64,000 nt of DNA from NCBI GenBank assembly GCA_002633005.1, contig NMRA01000179.1, positions 581,247-645,246 on the forward strand, in the 5' to 3' direction. Each line of letters starts with the position of its first letter. The first letter of the stretch is position 1. The notes under the pieces were generated by a model. It searched no databases and had not been told where the DNA came from. It was given only the letters and a program-made list of their open reading frames with translations. This stretch comes from Phoronis australis. Lineage: Eukaryota; Phoronida; Phoronidae. Below, piece by piece: positions 34,901 to 45,369 of this stretch. The translations under genes and the position numbers were made by a program.

Positions 34901-37770
34901 GTGGAAAAGATTTTTGCAACACACCCCAATAGATGGCGATGTGCATGTCTCTCAGACTCGATAGAAAACATCTTACCCGAATCTTGAAGTGAATTATGTA
35001 TGTATTTGTGTTGCTAGAAATCAAAGCGATGATATCCTATAAGTAAGACTTATTAATCTTCAAACAGGCCAGGCTGTATGTTGGTCACACCAGGACATTA
35101 AGTTTTCGGCAAAGACACTCTTGATTCATGGCGTGGGGAAAAACTGAGAGGTTTGCGTACAGGAACATGTTTACATCAAGGACATGTAGTCGTTAGCACC
35201 CTGTGCTGTAGTTTGATTTATTTCAACATTGCCGTTACCTCAGGTAACATTTTGGCTTGCGACTGAAAGTTTCACAAACTTATGTTCTCAGGGGTCACTT
35301 CATGCACTGTACCTTTTTCGGCGTGTCTCTAAATGCTTAATCACGTGTAACAAGAAAATACAACGAAAACAGACTGTGATATCTTACTTGGAATCATTAT
35401 TTCTATGAGAAAGGAGTTCTACTGAGTTTCACATTTTAAATGAAATTATTCATTTGGTGTACGAATACAGCACTGTCACGTCTTGTATGCAGAAACACGT
35501 ACTGTTGCCCATTGATATCCAAAGTGTATGAGTAAATGATTTCTCACACCACTGTAAAAAAAAACAAGCAATATAATCTTCTTACTCGTTTCAAATAGTG
35601 TGGGGGGTGCATAGTTTCACTAAACGGGTAAAGTGGTTTTTTTTGTTCTCAAGGTCACTGCAGCATTTGGATAATGCTTCTTCTCCGCTCTTACGGTCAG
35701 AGTAGCCAGCAGAGAATTGTTAAAGTAGTTCTGCCTTACTATAATAATTCTTAGTGATATGAATGGCGAAGCATGTTACTGGAGGTTATGCCAAAGCCTC
35801 AGTTGCACATTCAGTGGCTTAGAGAATGAAAATTGTTAGGATAAATGGATGTTGGAACAATAGTTTTCTGTACGCTCCTCACAATATGATGATGTTTTTT
35901 GTTTATTGGTCACCTTTGGGTTCTAATTAATTTGCATTGCAAGCCTAAGCACGTGACCCGCTCTAGTTTATGATGGGCCGTTGGGGGGAAAGTTTCGCCA
36001 GAAAAATACGAGCGTAATTATGTACATTTCGCCGTTATTTACACCCTTAATTACGCCGTAAAATTACTAGAGTTATTCAATTCTTTACGGCGTGAAATTA
36101 CACTTGTAATTTAGTTTAAACTTTTAACAAATGACGTTCGGTTTAACAACTCACTGTCGTGCGCTCTCATGTAAATATTTATTTGCTGCCGGGTTACATG
36201 TGTACGCTACGAGCACTGAATCATGCCTGTTTTTTTGCTAATAATGATTAAGTTTAAGACAGAAGGCATTGGCGTAAAGTCGTGTTTAACAGCCTACACA
36301 AACAGACAAATAGCTTCGTATAATTTGAAGCAACATAAATATGGACATTTGTGTCTCAGATACTGTAATATTTAGCAATTTTCTTAACGCCTACCGTTAG
36401 TAATGAGAGCAAAGGTACATAGTTATTCCATTAACAGATAATGAAACCGTATATAAATCAGTTGAGTGTATCATGATCGTCATAATTTATTCATCGTTTT
36501 TTGTTAGCTTATCCTGTATCGGTTTCACTTTTTCCCGCAAGGCCAAAACACTGAAATATACTCATTGTTTAACTGTGTATCATACTGTACATGCAAACGA
36601 ACTGTATTGTTATTACAATGGCGTCTAATTGTGATCCATCTCCATGTGTGTTTGTATGGCAAGGTGCCAAGTTGACAACGAGTAACGGTGTACAGTAGTA
36701 AACGTTAGAGCAGGGCTGTAAGCGAGTTTGTTGAAATTGCACACGCCTTTGAGGAATCGTCGTTCATTACAACTGTGGCTAAATCCCGAGGCGAAAATGG
36801 ACCACAAGCTGTGGTAGGCTAAACTGGACACTGTTGTCGCGTCGTTTGGCGTATTTTTAACTACGTCTAATGAAATAATTTGAGCGTGCCACTACGACCT
36901 TAAAAGTTTGTAGTGGAACGCTCAAATTATTTCTGTTTATCCGGGTCCTTAAAATTCACATTTTTAGCACTAGCGGTGTTCAATTTCAATGTTAAAGTGG
37001 TCTTGACCCGTGTGACACCTGGAATAGAATTAAAAATAGATGATTATAGTAAGTAAAATGTCATTAATGTACTGTCTATATTAATTTGAATGGAAATTTA
37101 TTGTCCGAATCCTAATGTCACACAGTTACATCGTGATTATTTCTGGTGTAGATGTACTTGTGATGTGTGGGACGAATAAAAATGTCCTCCGTTCGGACAC
37201 ATGCCCTTTAGAGCTATGAGAGATGCATCGTCTTCAAGACCATAGTTTTGTAATACACTTACATTCGTAAACTTGAAAATTTGTTTTTCGAAATTCGCTA
37301 ACATATTTATATTAGCGTGTCCAGTGGCTATGACCTTCGGGTTTTTTCCCGAGTTTATTACGTACTGACTAAACCTTAATCTTTAATAATGTGATCAATC
37401 AAGAAAATCGTATAGCGGGCTGCCAAATCCGAAGAAATATGGATAGAAACAGCATCATCTAGGAATATCATGTCTTAAACTTTTTCACGGACTTTATGCA
37501 CTATTTTCGACAAACTTGATTGTTTTGTTCGAAAATTGAAAATTATGTTTATTTTTTATGATCTACAAAGGGGTGTGTGACGGCAGGGATTGTTTTTAAG
37601 GTCTTTGAGTTCCAGAAATCCGCTGTCAAAAATCAAGACTTTCGTTTTTTTTCAAAAATGTTGACGTCTTGATACATTACTCTGAATTATTCTTGCAAAA
37701 AGCCATATTGTTTTCGAGCACTTAATAAGATTCATTAACATTTAGTAAAGTGCTAAATAAGGCTCATACA
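28990..37770. other. AT-rich stretch without supported genes
   Basis: No domain-bearing exon was found on either strand. A minus-strand frame at 33764-33970 starts after a good acceptor (ATGATTGTAG) and ends in a stop with residues such as LEFTAGMTSVADLDLLNQYK. It could be a terminal exon but has no recognisable family. 31340-31390 is a short CpG-rich stretch (GCGCGTGACGCTGGCGCGTGAC split over the motif). Many TACATGTAC palindromes are present, for example at 34010-34026 and 34086-34099. Confidence 0.45.
36872..36933. repeat. 62-bp hairpin
   Basis: GAAATAATTTGAGCGT followed by GCCACTAC returns as GTAGTGGA and ACGCTCAAATTATTTC with only one opposed mismatch and a loop of about 14 bases. It is possibly a very small MITE or foldback remnant. 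Confidence 0.85.
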
Positions 37771-37776
37771 CGGACA

Positions 37777-37818
37777 GATACACACGCACACATGCGTGTA
37801 CGCGCAAGCACAAACACA

Positions 37819-37856
<38 letters not shown>

Positions 37857-37886
37857 CACACACACACACACGCACGCACACGCATA
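37777..37886. repeat. (AC)n microsatellite
   Basis: A long run of ACACAC with interspersed ACGC and AAAC units. It gives a meaningless Cys/Val frame on the minus strand. Confidence 0.97.
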
Positions 37887-37889
37887 CTT

Positions 37890-40800
37890 AGGAACTAGCT
37901 TACAATGACAGGAAGACATTTTCAAAGCGAAACATTGTACAAATAGATATTTGGGCGAAAACCAAGTGTCCACTAGCTTGATTGTGAAAATCTATAGTGT
38001 CTGGACCTGTTGCTCGCCGGTTGTGAGGCTGTAAGAAACGATTTCCAGGTGGAAATAAGTGGCAATTTCCAATTAGATAATCCGAAAGAGCAACACAGCG
38101 ACAATGGGCCCCAAGTAACCATGCTGTTAGTTACTGGTTCGGTAGTCTCCGACCTGTAGAATCAAACCCTGCAGCTGTTACACTGACAGGTCGAAACTAA
38201 AACGTCCACTAAAGCAACGTTGATGCCAATAGGTCGCATGCATCGCGTCGTCTAAGCTCATTTGTAGAAGTTGGCCAATTAAGAACAATTTCCATTAGCA
38301 TTATTAATCACCGCAATTATGTGTTACTTAATTTAGATAATTGTTATCCGTGGTGAGGCAAATGCGTCAGTCGAAAACATTTGCAACTTATATATATATA
38401 TCATGTAATTACAAAAGGTGCAAATGAGCTTGATTGACGGATATACATACGTGATTTACTAATCAAAGTGAGATAATGTAAATCCCGCTGCCAGGTAAAT
38501 TGACAATTGACATCTTCGCTTGGTTTTCTTAGAATGATCCTCTATATCATAGACCTTGGACAGTAGCGTGCGCCAATTGATTTTAAAAGATAGTATTTCG
38601 TGACCATGAACCAGTTAACGTGCTGAATCGTGGCACATTTTTTCTACTTTTAACACAAAAGCGTCATGATAAGCTTTCGACGACTTGGAAATTCCGGTTA
38701 GACGTTTTAACCAGAGTCATTCATTATTGTCGGTAATGGCAACAAGAGAACTGGGTTTTATGAAGTGGAGACATGAAATCCTGTAACTCTCACACTAAAG
38801 GAAGAATAAAAAGATTGCCAGTTATCAACGGCGTTCTCGGAGCTACTTGATGCTGAAGGCATACATGTACAGTGGGCAGCTTGGAGTCAATACACTTTGT
38901 CCCTATAGAATACATATGAAGGAACAGACATTTCAGAAAGAATACTTGACATACCAGACGCAAGTTTATATAGGCTGCTACCACGAACCCAATGGGAAAC
39001 CCGGCTCCTCCGGACAAACATTGATTCCCTGATTGCCTAGAAGGGTTGAAATTCGTGAGAACAAGAAATTAAAACTTCTGACTTACACTTCGGGCTGTAT
39101 TTACCTTTTGCAAGTCAAAACTCACTGACTTTTTCTGATAATTTCTTTGGGACAACTACAATAGAAGACATCCACGGAATTTCAAATTCCTGGACGAACC
39201 TCTGCCACCAGTTTCATTGATGTGTCCATTTGGAGCTATGTTCTAAAGCCTTTCGGCTTACCTGGGCGGAAGATATTGTTTTTCAAAATTTTGACACAAT
39301 TTCGAACCAAGCTAGTGTTGGATGAGGTACGTTGATTTACTCTGGGGCTGAACGTGTTAATGGTGTTTAGTTGGCTGTAAGCGTTCTGAAGTTCAGCAGC
39401 CAGGCAGTCAGTCCATCTGCCTCCGGTAACACGGAACCAATCTTCAACACTCAATCAGTTGAACGTTGTAGTTTGTTTTTTTCACTAGGTGTATCAGAAC
39501 TGTGTGGATAATACTGGTATACGGGAGGAGCTGAACGGGCTACAAGGCTCTTGAATTCATATTAATATTTTATCCACGATGTTGACACCAACACCGCTGG
39601 TCGTATTAAGGTTTCACGTTTGGCGAATCACCTTGATGTCTTGTTGCTGGAATTCATTGGAAACTTGCTGGTTAGGTCGAAATTGCATAGTTTATTCTGG
39701 TCCGGACTCCAGCTCCTTTTGAAAGTTGGGCTTACAGATCAAAAAACAAAAACGATCCTGACCCAGCAAACTCAGGCAAGGCATCGTGTTTTCATAAGTT
39801 GCACAAAAGCGTGTACCCCGGATAAACATGGATAAGCCAAGTTTGAAACGTCATGGAGTGTTAAACGATGCATAATTACAAGACAAACTTTCACAGGGCT
39901 GAGCTCAGAATGTCCACATAGCTTAGTCTAACCCCGCAAATGGCAACGCAGTGTTTAAAGTAATCACCGTTATGACAGAGCAAAACATTGCACTATCTGG
40001 CGATTTCTGCTCCCTTTTGTTGTTCGTAATAAGTTACCTTATCCCGCTTAATTCCGATTCCTGTCATCCTTTTGTGCTGCCGCAAGTGTTTTTGTCGCCC
40101 TATCTCTTCATTGGTTCGCGCGTGCAGTTCGGGAAAGACTGGAACCCTTACCAGCTACGCCACTGCATCCACCCTGCGTGCTTTGCTTTTGATGTTTTTC
40201 CAAACAGTAAAGGTGTGCTTGCAAATGTAGAATTGAAAACGTTCTGACGGAGCAGAGTCTCCTTAGACAACAACGCACACGTCATCATTGCAGAGGTAGA
40301 GGACATCAAATTCTACGACATCGCCATTGACAGACAATAACAACAAACTGCCGCCACCAACACAGGCAACAACATCAACGAAGACGACAACACTGTATCC
40401 AAACCCTGTGAGGATTTTGCTTTAAAATGGCTAGTTTTGTGTACCCAGCAATTTGCGAATAAGACTACTCAACAGTTTTTATCGAAATGCCTTGTGTTTT
40501 GCGAGTTAAGTTGGCATAAAACCCTAACTATGTAAATAATAAAAATTAATCGTAATGATTTTTGAGACATAACATAAACTTTTCATTTTAAAAATGTTTC
40601 AGTAATATCGGCTCGAGGGTTGTTTTGCCATGAATGCACCATTCTTGCACATGAAACCTTGACTTAAAAACGTACATGTAGTCAAGTGACAATAATAAAG
40701 ACACAATACTAAGAAGCATATTTTTAGAATCGTCGATGTTTCTCCTTGCGGAAAATATTGATATATAGATTATTACATGGCGAAGTCGTTATCTCCCGTT

Positions 40801-40940
40801 ATTTAGAGCCCGAGTGGTTTTTGGGGAATTTTTTGAAATACACGGTGGCTCTAGATAAGGGGGGGGGGACGACTAAGAACAAGTACTAGTCTACTTATTC
40901 CCCATACTGAACAATAAACATTGCAATGAAAGCGCTCCGA
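37890..40940. other. No supported gene
   Basis: 38955-39036 (minus) is bounded by a good acceptor (CCCTTCTAG) and donor (GTATGT) but is only 82 bp without a recognisable product. 39951-40247 (plus) is a 98-codon frame whose end (FGKDWNPYQLRHCIHPAC) follows an acceptor-like tract, also unassigned. 39236-39454 (minus) is a further anonymous frame. Confidence 0.4.
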
Positions 40941-40941
40941 G

Positions 40942-41249
40942 GAGCGAAACTTGGCGAAATTAACCAAAAAGATGACGATAAAGATGATGACGAAGATGAC
41001 GAATATGACTACGAAAGTGGCGAGGATGAACAAAAGAAGTAATAATAACATACACATGACGAACGTAGAAGTCCGAAATCATTAAGAAAAAGGCTACAGT
41101 CTTGAGCGACACTTGGCGAAATTTACGGAAAAGACAACGACGGAGATGATGACGAAGATGATGATGGTGGTGGCGATGATGAAAACATCACAACAATCAT
41201 ATGACGAACTGAGATGTCATAAATCAATAAGAAATAGGCTACAGTCTAG
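40942..41249 (+). repeat. 162-bp tandem duplication with GAT/GAC-rich core
   Basis: Two units start at 40942 and 41104. Each begins GAGCGAMACTTGGCGAAATT, continues with a GATGATGACGAAGATGA-type purine run, and ends AATAAGAAATAGGCTACAGTCT or a close variant. The purine run encodes a Lys/Asp/Glu-rich peptide in one frame, but stops differ between units, so coding is unlikely. Confidence 0.85.
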
Positions 41250-41609
41250 TTCAATAGAAGATAAACCAACATCAATGCAGCAAGAGCACTCAACAAAGGA
41301 ACAGCGTTATCAGAAAATCTCAAATAACTCGAAAAGTAGACGTCCTAGCGAAAAATGGAAAACATATTCTGAAAGCCCGTTCACAATTCTATGTAAACTG
41401 ATGGTATCGCCTAATTCCGAAAATTTTCCGAAAAAATGAAATTTTGCGTTTTTTTAAGAAATTCAAAGTCAAATAAATAAAAAACGGTAAATCTGAGAGA
41501 AAATTGTTACAGGCCATTTGAAAGAATTTATTTCAAAAAATCCACATGCAAAAAATCACGTCTTTTTCTCTTCCCGTTTAAAATCACACTCCAGCACAAC
41601 TGAAAATGG

Positions 41610-41950
41610 GTCAGATCCGCCATCTTGAAAGCAACTTCCGGTTTTTTGGCTTTGTATAATAGCACGTCATAAGAAACTAATACCTGTAAAAATTCGAAGG
41701 AATCGGTCTGATAATGCGCCCTCTACAGGAGAAAACGTTTTTAGGCCAAAATCGAGGTGCGCATGCGCGATCGCCGATATTTCCGCCATCTTTAACCGGA
41801 AGTGAACAATTTCCAGTATACTTATAGCAAACTTCCGTTCCATTTACTGTGCCGATTCTTAGCCTTTTACGTAAAAAATTGTAGCCTCCAGAAGCATTTG
41901 AACCTTTAAATGAAAACAAAATGGCCGCCACAGCCGCCATCTTGGATCCT
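41610..41950. promoter_or_regulatory. NRF1/YY1/ETS motif cluster in a dispersed repeat
   Basis: Visible motifs are TGCGCATGCGCG (NRF1 type, 41758-41769), CCGCCATCTT at 41617, 41783 and 41935 (YY1, minus), AAAATGGCCGCC at 41919 (YY1-like, plus), and ACTTCCGGT at 41634 and CCGGAAGTG at 41797 (ETS). This combination is typical of housekeeping promoters. Long frames overlap on both strands (41921-42265 plus, 41677-42213 minus) but they share the repeated DNA and I regard neither as a gene. Reverse-complement similarity to 560-620 shows it belongs to a repeat family. Confidence 0.45.
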
Positions 41951-42062
41951 ATTTTGACGAAAAGCAACAGGCTTCCATTACTTCCGAAACTATGTGTTAT
42001 GTGTAAACTTCGTGATAATCGGACGAAAATTGCGACCTGTATCGTGCGAACAATCAAAAAAA

Positions 42063-42170
42063 ACAAACTTAGTGACAGAGCAACATACTTGGCGAAATTT
42101 ATTTCGCCAAATAAAAACAAACTTAGTGGAAGAGCAACATACTTGGCGAATTTTATTTCGCCAAGTAATG
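42063..42170. repeat. 54-bp tandem repeat with TTCGCCAA palindromes
   Basis: Two units start at 42063 and 42117, each ACAAACTTAGTGRMAGAGCA, then CATACTTGGCGAA and TTTCGCCAA. 42141-42166 is a perfect 10-bp stem (ACTTGGCGAA with TTCGCCAAGT), and 42089-42110 is a similar stem. The same half-site ACTTGGCGAAATT begins both 162-bp units at 40949 and 41111. Confidence 0.9.
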
Positions 42171-43241
42171 AATCGATCTGCCTTCTCGACTTGCCTCGGC
42201 TTTGGAACCACAATGTACGTTTACTTTCCGTATGTCAGAGTTGTTGGATAAGAGCTAAGTCGTAACCTTTTAATAAACGCCGAGTCACTCTTGTAAAAAT
42301 AATGATTTTACTCAAAACGAATTAATAGTGAATCTATCAAATACGTTTTAAGCTAATAGGCTAGTTTACTTACACGTAATACCTTATCATGCTTAACCTC
42401 CACCGTGAAAACATAATCTGCTAAAGTAGGTAACCAGCGGTTACTGAGTATAATGTCCAAGTCAAAAATTCCTGACGGCATGTTATCCAGGTGGAGAACG
42501 ATGATTTACAAGTGAGAAAAACGACAGATAAATTCTACTGAATTAAAGATGTCGTTTTCATTGAAACTGTACATGTACGTCTGATTTTCAACACTGTGAT
42601 AAATATCGGTACATTGGACTTTGTTGAACATGGCTGTGTTAGGTTCTCATTTAAGTATTCAATTTTCTTGTAAGATGACGTCAGCTGCTAAATAGCAGAG
42701 TGCTTAGGCGACGGCTGTCGTTACACGAAACTTGAGTGAAGCGTGATCGAATCTAGCCCCAGGTTCCCGCCAAAATGCTAATCAACACGTGTTGTTTAAT
42801 GAAATGGGTTAATTAACGTTTCTAATGGCCATGTTAGGCTGATTATGTGGTATAACTACTTTTTATGGTTGACAAAACATGGTTTTTGCGATATTTGATT
42901 TAAGAGCTGAAGTCGTTTATTAAGGTACTAGATATCCTTAAGCGCAATTGTCAATTGCACAGTTATCTTCTAAATGAGGGTGTTTCCTATGTAATTATTC
43001 CACTATTAAAACGTCTAGATGTCTTTTAAAGAGGTTTGTAATGATCAATTCGAAGTTCAGAACGTCATTTTCTATATGGTTACATAGGCGGATTTAGGGG
43101 GGGCCCGCCCCCCCCCCCCCTTGGCTGCCGCAAAAAAAAATAAAATAGTAAGAGCGTAGGGAAATGTTGAGTTTATTTATTAACCCTGGTAATTATACGG
43201 ATGAAAAAAAAATTAAATGTGTGCAGTTTTAGTGTTGGGGG

Positions 43242-43308
43242 NNNNNNNNNNNNNNNNNNNNNNNNNNNNNNNNNNNNNNNNNNNNNNNNNNNNNNNNNNN
43301 NNNNNNNN
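43242..43308. other. Assembly gap
   Basis: 67 consecutive N. Isolated N bases also occur at 1784 and 48523. Confidence 1.
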
Positions 43309-43430
43309 ATTTGTTAAGAATCGATGGCACAAAACGTGTAATAAGCATTACAAAAAGAAGTAGGTTTCGCGCGCAAACGCTGTGGACCATAAACAAGTAG
43401 GTCTCTTAGTATGAGATTAGTAGTTAAATC

Positions 43431-43489
43431 GTGGTGGTGTAGTGGTAACGCACGCGCGCTCTATGCGCAAGGTCGTGAGTTCGAGTATT
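43431..43489 (+). repeat. tRNA-like (SINE-type) segment
   Basis: GTGGTGTAGTGGTAACGC resembles an internal A box and D arm. It is followed by GCGCGCTCTATGCGC, an anticodon-arm-like hairpin, and GTGAGTTCGAGT, a B-box/T-loop-like sequence. Acceptor stem pairing is not evident, so this is a tRNA-derived repeat and not a functional tRNA. Confidence 0.5.
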
Positions 43490-44545
43490 TGGTACTTGCA
43501 GTTTTTCCTGTTTGACACGTTCTCCGTGTTTCTTTTTTTCTTGGATAATACTTCAGGAATCAAGGAAAATACTTGATTTTTAGAGGTAAAAACAGAAAAA
43601 TTTCCTGGGCGGGAGGGGGGGTTTGCCCCTCCCCCATTCGGTGCTATGCGCATCTACAATCGTGGTTCAGTTTGCGCAAATGTTTACAGCCGGACAAAAT
43701 GTTGGGCCCCCCTTGTGATATCCTAGATCCGCCACTGCGTTGAATGAGACTCAGTTCAAAGTTGCTGTCGAACACTCCCTTCAAAAAATACAGTTTTTGG
43801 TATAGACCAGTTACCGTCATGAAATTTGTCTCAAATTGTTCCTTTCTACCTCAGTAAAAACAGGTCCGATTTATGGACTGGACACCATTTTTAGCGTTAA
43901 GACAAGTCTTCACGTACGCGCACGACATACATGTAACGATCAGAAACCTCATCAACAGAGCTATGTGCAGTTATTGATGCATTGTTTTGCATTGCTACGC
44001 CAGGTTTTTATTGCTTCACCTGTTCTCGAGTTTTATTTAAGCTGTAGAAGGAAGCAAAGCTGTGGAGTTGCTGGTCGGTTTTGTAAAACTTTGTCAGTAT
44101 CATTAGCAAATTCATTATTATCATTTTTGTAAACTACTGAAAGAATCTGACTGCGCCTTATTTTTCCAGGACGCGCTCAATAACATCTGTCACTCGCATT
44201 GGAACTCTTATTCGATCTTGCGCTTCGCTTGTTAAAATATCGTAGAAACTTAAATTACCTGAAACTTAAAACTGATGTCCTACTGTAGTTGAAAGCTCCC
44301 TAATGCAGACTAACCTAGCACAGAAGTGCTGTACGCATTGCTTCAGCAGGCGCACCGACTCGCAGCGTAGCTGAAAGATTTTCAATTACCACACTGTGTG
44401 AAAAAATAAGCAGGTGAACGTTGACTGTAGAACAACAGAATCGTACGAAAAGGTTGGAGTGGAGACTTTGTTAGCGAGGCTGCAACTTGCTAACTTGGTT
44501 TACATGTGGGAAATGTGGAATGGAACATTTCCTGAAAAAAACTCC

Positions 44546-44678
44546 AACTGGGAATCGAACCACAGGTCTCTAAATTGCAGGTCTAGTGCTCTCACTACTG
44601 TGCTACTGAGGTCCTCAGCAGGTCAGTGGTGAGAGCACTAGACCGGCAATTTAGAAACCTGTCGTTTGATTCCCAGTT
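44546..44678. repeat. Head-to-head tRNA-like inverted repeat
   Basis: Two tRNA-like sequences face each other around CTGAGGTCCTCAG near 44610. The right arm reads AGGTCAGTGGTGAGAGCAC (A-box like), CTAGACCGGCAATTTAG (5-bp stem, 7-base loop) and GTTTGATTCCCAGTT (T-arm like). The left arm is the same on the minus strand with a few changes. Arms match at most positions over about 60 bp. Confidence 0.75.
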
Positions 44679-45211
44679 AGGGTTCCTGATTTTTCTGTGT
44701 ATATTTGATATATTCCATTACTGGCCAACCTCAGCGTCTATATATTTACTGAAAAAAATCCATTTGTATCCTGTACAAGCAACAAAACTACTGTTACAGC
44801 TGATTTGAGCACGAAATACGCTGGGTAAAATTTAAAGCGATATAAATTAGAATGAACCAGTTCATTAATACAAAATAACAGCTGAGCTCCTTTCACCACA
44901 GTGCAACCATAGAAACAAGAAATGTTAATTTACCCTATTTCTACGTTCCACTCTAAAATAAATCAGAACATTCGGCACTTGCGTGAAACGGGTTGTTCTC
45001 TGGAAATTGTCACTGATATGCATGTTTAATAGTATAATCGAAAGTCCTTAATTAATCCGAATGTATTTTTACCCACGGCATGTATTTTTGCTATGGGAAC
45101 GCTGATACAGTCTGGTGTAAATTTGCATTAAGGTGTGTAATACAGCGCCATATGAGGTTATGTGTGTAAACATTTACACAGTGTCACGCGTAGTGCAAAT
45201 GGAAAATCAGT

Positions 45212-45364
45212 GGCGGATTTAGAGGAAGCCCAAGGGGCCCATGCCCCCCCTTAAAACTCTCTCAGATTCCATTTGGCAGTTTGGGGATGCGAATGTCTGA
45301 CGGGCAAAATCCTGGCTAATACTATGACCTGGCCACCCTAACTCAAAATCCTGGAACCGCTCCT
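45212..45364 (+). mobile_element. Short GGCGGAT-ended element
   Basis: It starts CAGTGGCGGATTTAGAGG and ends near the complement of GGAGCGGTTCCAGGATTTTG, with a C-rich stretch (GCCCCCCC) inside. About 150 bp without coding capacity. The right end is inferred only from weak similarity. Confidence 0.4.
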
Positions 45365-45369
45365 GAAAA

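Larger units (their letters stand above)
43087..43733. mobile_element. Non-autonomous element with GGCGGATYTAGG ends
   Basis: The left end is GGCGGATTTAGGGGGGGCCC and the right end is the complement of GGCGGATCTAGGATATC, with GGGCCC next to both. Inside are the assembly gap (43242-43308) and a tRNA-like segment at 43431-43489. No transposase is seen. Similar ends occur at 45212 and 49771, so this is a dispersed family. Confidence 0.65.

Noticed and set aside
37764-37973. 69-codon Cys/Val-rich ORF
   Set aside because: It is the translated (AC)n microsatellite.
38847-39032. Possible WSC/PAN start (VYIGCYHEPNG) on the plus strand
   Set aside because: The frame stops 11 codons later without a donor or further cysteines.
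41677-42213. 178-codon minus-strand ORF and overlapping 114-codon plus ORF
   Set aside because: Both run through repeated DNA (54-bp units and a dispersed motif-rich repeat) and have no domain. Open frames arise from the repeat.
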